The notes under the pieces were generated by a model, which searched no databases, had not been told where the DNA came from, and saw only the letters and a list, made by a program, of their open reading frames with translations. The position numbers and the translations under genes were made by a program. Shown here piece after piece: positions 8,657 through 11,633 of a stretch of 11,633 nt of DNA. Each line of letters starts with the position of its first letter. The first letter of the stretch is position 1. The stretch is taken from positions 1-11,633 of the forward strand of contig DATMZG010000071.1 in NCBI GenBank assembly GCA_035560415.1. Reading direction: 5' to 3'. Source of the DNA: DATMXT01 sp035560415 (GTDB lineage: Bacteria; Bacillota; Clostridia; Oscillospirales; Feifaniaceae).

Positions 8657-11577
8657 GGCGTCCTCCTTCGCGCAGACTGCGCTGCGGCCAGCAGGCTCCG
8701 GATGCGGATTTTCGCGGGGCCGAGACTGGCGATCTCGTCGATTTTTATCTGTGTGTAGAGCTTCCCCGACGCTTCCAGAATGTGCGCCACCTCGTCGGTC
8801 GTGATGGCGTCGAGCCCGCAGCCAAAGGAGACCAGCTGTACGAGCTCGGCGTCCGGGTTTTCGGCGCAGTATTTTGCGGCCGCGTAAAGCCTTGAATGGT
8901 AGGTCCACTGGTTTAAGACGTCGACTTTTGGCTTCGGGACAAGGTCTGCCACTGCGTCCTCGCTGACCACGACGCAGCCAAGGCCCTCAATCATGCCGGG
9001 AATGCCGTGGTTGACCTCGGGGTCGATGTGGTAAGGGCGCCCCGCCAGCACAATGAGCTGATGCCCGTGCGCCCTTGCATAGGCGACGGCCCGCTCCCCC
9101 TCGGCCCTGACGGCCGCATGATAATTTTCTTTTGCGGCATAGGCGGCGTCAGCCGCCGCCTTCACTTCACGGGCGGTCAAGTCAGGCCAGACGGCGCGCA
9201 GGATTTTCAGCATGTGCCGCTCAAAGTCGCGGGGCCGGTGGGGACCGACCTCGGGGCAGAGGAAAGTCACTTCATTTAACCAGGGCGTATTGGCCCGCAG
9301 CAGCTCCGGGGCATAGGCCACGACCGGGCAGTTGTAGTGGTTGTCGCCGCGCGCCTCATCGAAATTGTAGGACATGCAGGGGTAGAAGATGACGGGAACG
9401 CCCTTCTCGCGCAGCGCCTCCATGTGCCCGTGCATGAGCTTGGCGGGGTAGCAGACCGTGTCGGACGGGATGGCATACCGGCCCTTGTCGTAGAGGGCGG
9501 GGGAGGAGTGCCCCGAGGGGACAAGCCGGGCGCCGAGCTGCGCGAAAAACGCGTTCCAGAAGGGGAGCAGCTCGTAGTTTGACAGCCCGAGCGGAATGCC
9601 GACTTCGCCGCGGGGCGCCTGCTCTATGCGGGGCAGGCTTCGGATGTAGTCGTACTTGAAACGGTAGAGGTTTGGCAGCGGGTCGGATGTCACACCGCCC
9701 AAAGGCCTCGTGCACTTGTTGCCCGAAATAAACCGGCCGCCGGGAAAACGGCTGACCGTGAGGGCGCAGCGGTTGGCACAGAGCCCGCACCTCGTCTGGC
9801 GGGTCTCGCGGGTGAAAGCGTCAAGCTCTACTGCGCTCAGGATGGAGGAGCGGTGAAGTCCCAGCTCCTTTGCGTAGAGGGCGGCGCCGTAGGCCCCCAT
9901 GAGACCGGCAATGGCGGGGCGGGTCACGTTGCCGCCAAGCTCCAGCTCAAAGGCCCGCAGCACCGCGTCGCTCAGGAAAGTGCCGCCCTGCACGACGATG
10001 TGGCTGCCGAGTTCCGACGCCGCGCGGGCCCGGATGACTTTGTAAATCGCGTTTTTCACAACGCTGATGGAGAGTCCGGCCGAGATGTCGTCGACGCCGG
10101 CACCCTCCTTCTGGGCCTGCTTGACCGAGGAGTTCATAAAGACAGTGCAGCGCGAGCCGAGGTCGGCCGGATGGCGGGCCATGAGGCCGAGTGTGGCAAA
10201 CTCCTGCGCCGTATAGCCCATGGAGCGGGCAAAGGTCTCAAGGAAGGAGCCGCAGCCCGACGAGCAGGCCTCGTTGAGCATGATGGAGTCGATGGCGCCG
10301 CCCTTGACGCCGAAGCACTTGATGTCCTGCCCGCCGATGTCGAGAATGAAGTCGGCCGCGGGCTCAAAGTGCCGGGTGGCCCGCAGGTGGGCCATGGTCT
10401 CGACAATGCCGGCGTCAAGCCGAAAGGCGTTTTTAATGAGCTCCTCGCCGTATCCGGTCGAAGCGGCGCCGGCGATGTCCGCCCTGCCCCGGAATTCATG
10501 CAGCTTTTCCAACACGACGGCGACCGGGTCGCCGAGATTGGGGCCGTAATAGCTGATAAGAACACGGTCTTCGCAGTCGATGAGGGCGAGCTTGGTCGTG
10601 GTGGAGCCGCAGTCGATACCGAGGTAGCAGGGCCCGTCGTAGCTGTCAAGGTCGGCCCTTGCCACGTCGGCTTTGGCGTGGCGCTCAATAAATGCCTCGT
10701 AGTCGGCCGGCGTCTCAAAGAGGGGCGGCAGGCGGCCGGCGGCCGGGACGGCCGCGGCCGTGTTCACCCGGTGCAGGAGCTCGTCAAACCCGAAGAGCCG
10801 GCCCTCGTCCCTTGCGCACATGGCGGCCCCCATGGCGACGGCGTGCCGCCCCCACTCGGGGAAAACGGGGCGGGCACCCGGCAGTGTTTCAATGAAGCGG
10901 CGGCGAAGGCCCTCGTAATAGTAAAGCGGCCCGCCGAGAAAGGCGATGTTGCCTTCCAGCCGGCGGCCCTGAGCGAGTCCCGTCACCGACTGGTCGACAA
11001 CGGCCTGAAATATGGATGCGGCGATATCGCCGTGGTCTGCGCCGGAGTTTAACAGCGGTTGAATGTCGGATTTCGCGAAGACCCCGCACCGCGACGCGAT
11101 GGGGTAGAGCCTGCCCGCCGTCAGGGATAGCCGGTCGAGCTCCTCGCCCGTGACGCCGAGCAGCGTTGCCATCTGGTCGATGAAGGCGCCGGTCCCGCCG
11201 GCGCAGGCGCCGTTCATGCGCTGCTCCTCGCCACCCCGCAAAAAGAGGATTTTGGCGTCCTCTCCGCCCAGCTCCACGATGACGTCGATGTCCGGCAGCA
11301 GGCGGCGCACACACTCGCCGGTGGCGAAGACCTCCTGAATGAAGGGGATGCCGGAGGCCTTGGCCAGTCCCATTCCGGCAGAGCCTGAGACAGCGGCAGT
11401 CACCTGCCGCCCCGCAGCCGCCCGTCTGGCCTCGGCAAGCAGTTCGGCCGTCTTGGCCCGGACCTGCGCCATGTGCCGCTCGTAGCGTTCGTATACGACG
11501 GCGTCGCCATCCATCACGACCACCTTGACTGTGGTGGAGCCGATGTCGATGCCCACGCTGTAATAATCGTACCTCAT
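8653..11577 (-). CDS. Acyl-CoA dehydratase activase-related protein: two BadF/BcrA-type ATPase domains plus DUF2229
   Basis: The product is 974 residues. It has two ASKHA-fold ATPase domains like HgdC, the activator that uses ATP to push an electron into 2-hydroxyacyl-CoA dehydratases. Domain 1 opens with GIDIGSTT (residues 9-16) and holds Cys125 (in NGACAGGTG) and Cys164 (in SRCGVF). Domain 2 opens with GIDCGSTTT (320-328) and holds Cys438 and Cys477. Both pairs are 39 residues apart, the same spacing as the two Fe-S ligands of HgdC. A four-Cys motif follows (Cys597, 600, 604, 622), then DUF2229 (about 658-745, with CYPAKLMHGH) and a C-terminal module with GRPYHIDP near 845 and a FGCGLDAITTDE-like segment. 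It is probably an electron-activating partner of the next gene. The ATG at 11577 is preferred over one at 11622, because a promoter lies between them and the Rossmann strand begins just after. Dehydratase substrate unknown. Confidence 0.88.
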   Translation of the reverse strand: MRYDYYSVGIDIGSTTVKVVVMDGDAVVYERYERHMAQVRAKTAELLAEARRAAAGRQVTAAVSGSAGMGLAKASGIPFIQEVFATGECVRRLLPDIDVIVELGGEDAKILFLRGGEEQRMNGACAGGTGAFIDQMATLLGVTGEELDRLSLTAGRLYPIASRCGVFAKSDIQPLLNSGADHGDIAASIFQAVVDQSVTGLAQGRRLEGNIAFLGGPLYYYEGLRRRFIETLPGARPVFPEWGRHAVAMGAAMCARDEGRLFGFDELLHRVNTAAAVPAAGRLPPLFETPADYEAFIERHAKADVARADLDSYDGPCYLGIDCGSTTTKLALIDCEDRVLISYYGPNLGDPVAVVLEKLHEFRGRADIAGAASTGYGEELIKNAFRLDAGIVETMAHLRATRHFEPAADFILDIGGQDIKCFGVKGGAIDSIMLNEACSSGCGSFLETFARSMGYTAQEFATLGLMARHPADLGSRCTVFMNSSVKQAQKEGAGVDDISAGLSISVVKNAIYKVIRARAASELGSHIVVQGGTFLSDAVLRAFELELGGNVTRPAIAGLMGAYGAALYAKELGLHRSSILSAVELDAFTRETRQTRCGLCANRCALTVSRFPGGRFISGNKCTRPLGGVTSDPLPNLYRFKYDYIRSLPRIEQAPRGEVGIPLGLSNYELLPFWNAFFAQLGARLVPSGHSSPALYDKGRYAIPSDTVCYPAKLMHGHMEALREKGVPVIFYPCMSYNFDEARGDNHYNCPVVAYAPELLRANTPWLNEVTFLCPEVGPHRPRDFERHMLKILRAVWPDLTAREVKAAADAAYAAKENYHAAVRAEGERAVAYARAHGHQLIVLAGRPYHIDPEVNHGIPGMIEGLGCVVVSEDAVADLVPKPKVDVLNQWTYHSRLYAAAKYCAENPDAELVQLVSFGCGLDAITTDEVAHILEASGKLYTQIKIDEIASLGPAKIRIRSLLAAAQSARRRTP

Positions 11578-11583
11578 ACCTAC

Positions 11584-11612
11584 ATTATATTTACTTTTCT
11601 GACACAAGTCTA
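11584..11612 (-). promoter_or_regulatory. Candidate sigma-A promoter for the activase operon
   Basis: Read on the minus strand, TAGACT (11607-11612) and a perfect TATAAT (11584-11589) are 17 bases apart. The -10 box ends seven bases before position 11577, which is both the usual distance to a transcription start and the A of the chosen ATG. The message could therefore be leaderless. The only purine-rich bases before the ATG, GTAGGT, touch it and are too close to act as a ribosome site. The sequence here turns AT-rich, unlike the coding DNA. Confidence 0.55.
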
Positions 11613-11633
11613 CATATTGCATAGGTTGTTAAG

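Noticed and set aside
9853..11052. Long plus-strand open frame of 399 codons opposite the activase gene
   Set aside because: It lies wholly antisense to a well-supported gene. GC-rich codon use on one strand commonly opens mirror frames, and its translation matches no family I recognise.

Overview
The window looks like a chromosomal stretch from a GC-rich, anaerobic, endospore-forming Clostridia member (Oscillospirales-like gut bacterium is my best guess). The reasons are a YpeB germination protein, an oxygen-sensitive 2-hydroxyacyl-CoA dehydratase-activase type system, a flavin-rich secreted-type reductase of the kind used for anaerobic respiration, and Shine-Dalgarno sites of the AGGAGG type. 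No tRNA, rRNA, CRISPR array, transposase or phage gene was seen. There is no gene-free stretch longer than about 200 bases.

Layout. (1) The left 3.3 kb is one plus-strand gene, cut off at its 5' end by the window edge. It encodes a large flavoprotein with two FMN-binding domains, a fumarate-reductase/flavocytochrome-c type FAD domain, a beta-rich extension with an Ig-like part, and a Glu-Pro repeat tail. (2) A 200-base convergent gap holds a strong two-way terminator. (3) A minus-strand DUF4349 lipoprotein gene and a plus-strand GNAT acetyltransferase gene diverge from a 91-base gap. (4) A minus-strand ypeB gene faces the acetyltransferase gene, with a hairpin terminator between them; no sleB is adjacent. 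(5) The right 5 kb is a minus-strand operon-like run of three genes: a 974-residue double BadF/HgdC-type ATPase plus DUF2229 protein, a 429-residue dehydratase-like partner overlapping it by 4 bases (ATGA), and, 51 bases further on, a CmpB-like membrane protein. A hairpin ends the run.

How the parts fit. The left gene probably encodes a cell-surface reductase that passes electrons through covalently bound FMN to an FAD active site. Its substrate-binding residues depart from those of fumarate reductase, so the acceptor is probably something else. The right-hand pair resembles a large clostridial protein, usually a single chain, related to ATP-driven activators of 2-hydroxyacyl-CoA dehydratases; here it is split into two coupled genes. 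Its promoter candidate places the transcription start on the A of the ATG, suggesting a leaderless message. The most noteworthy observations are the altered reductase active site, the split activase with duplicated Fe-S ligand pairs, the candidate leaderless start, and a pair of short inverted repeats in front of ypeB. I did not find a clearly undescribed multi-gene system.
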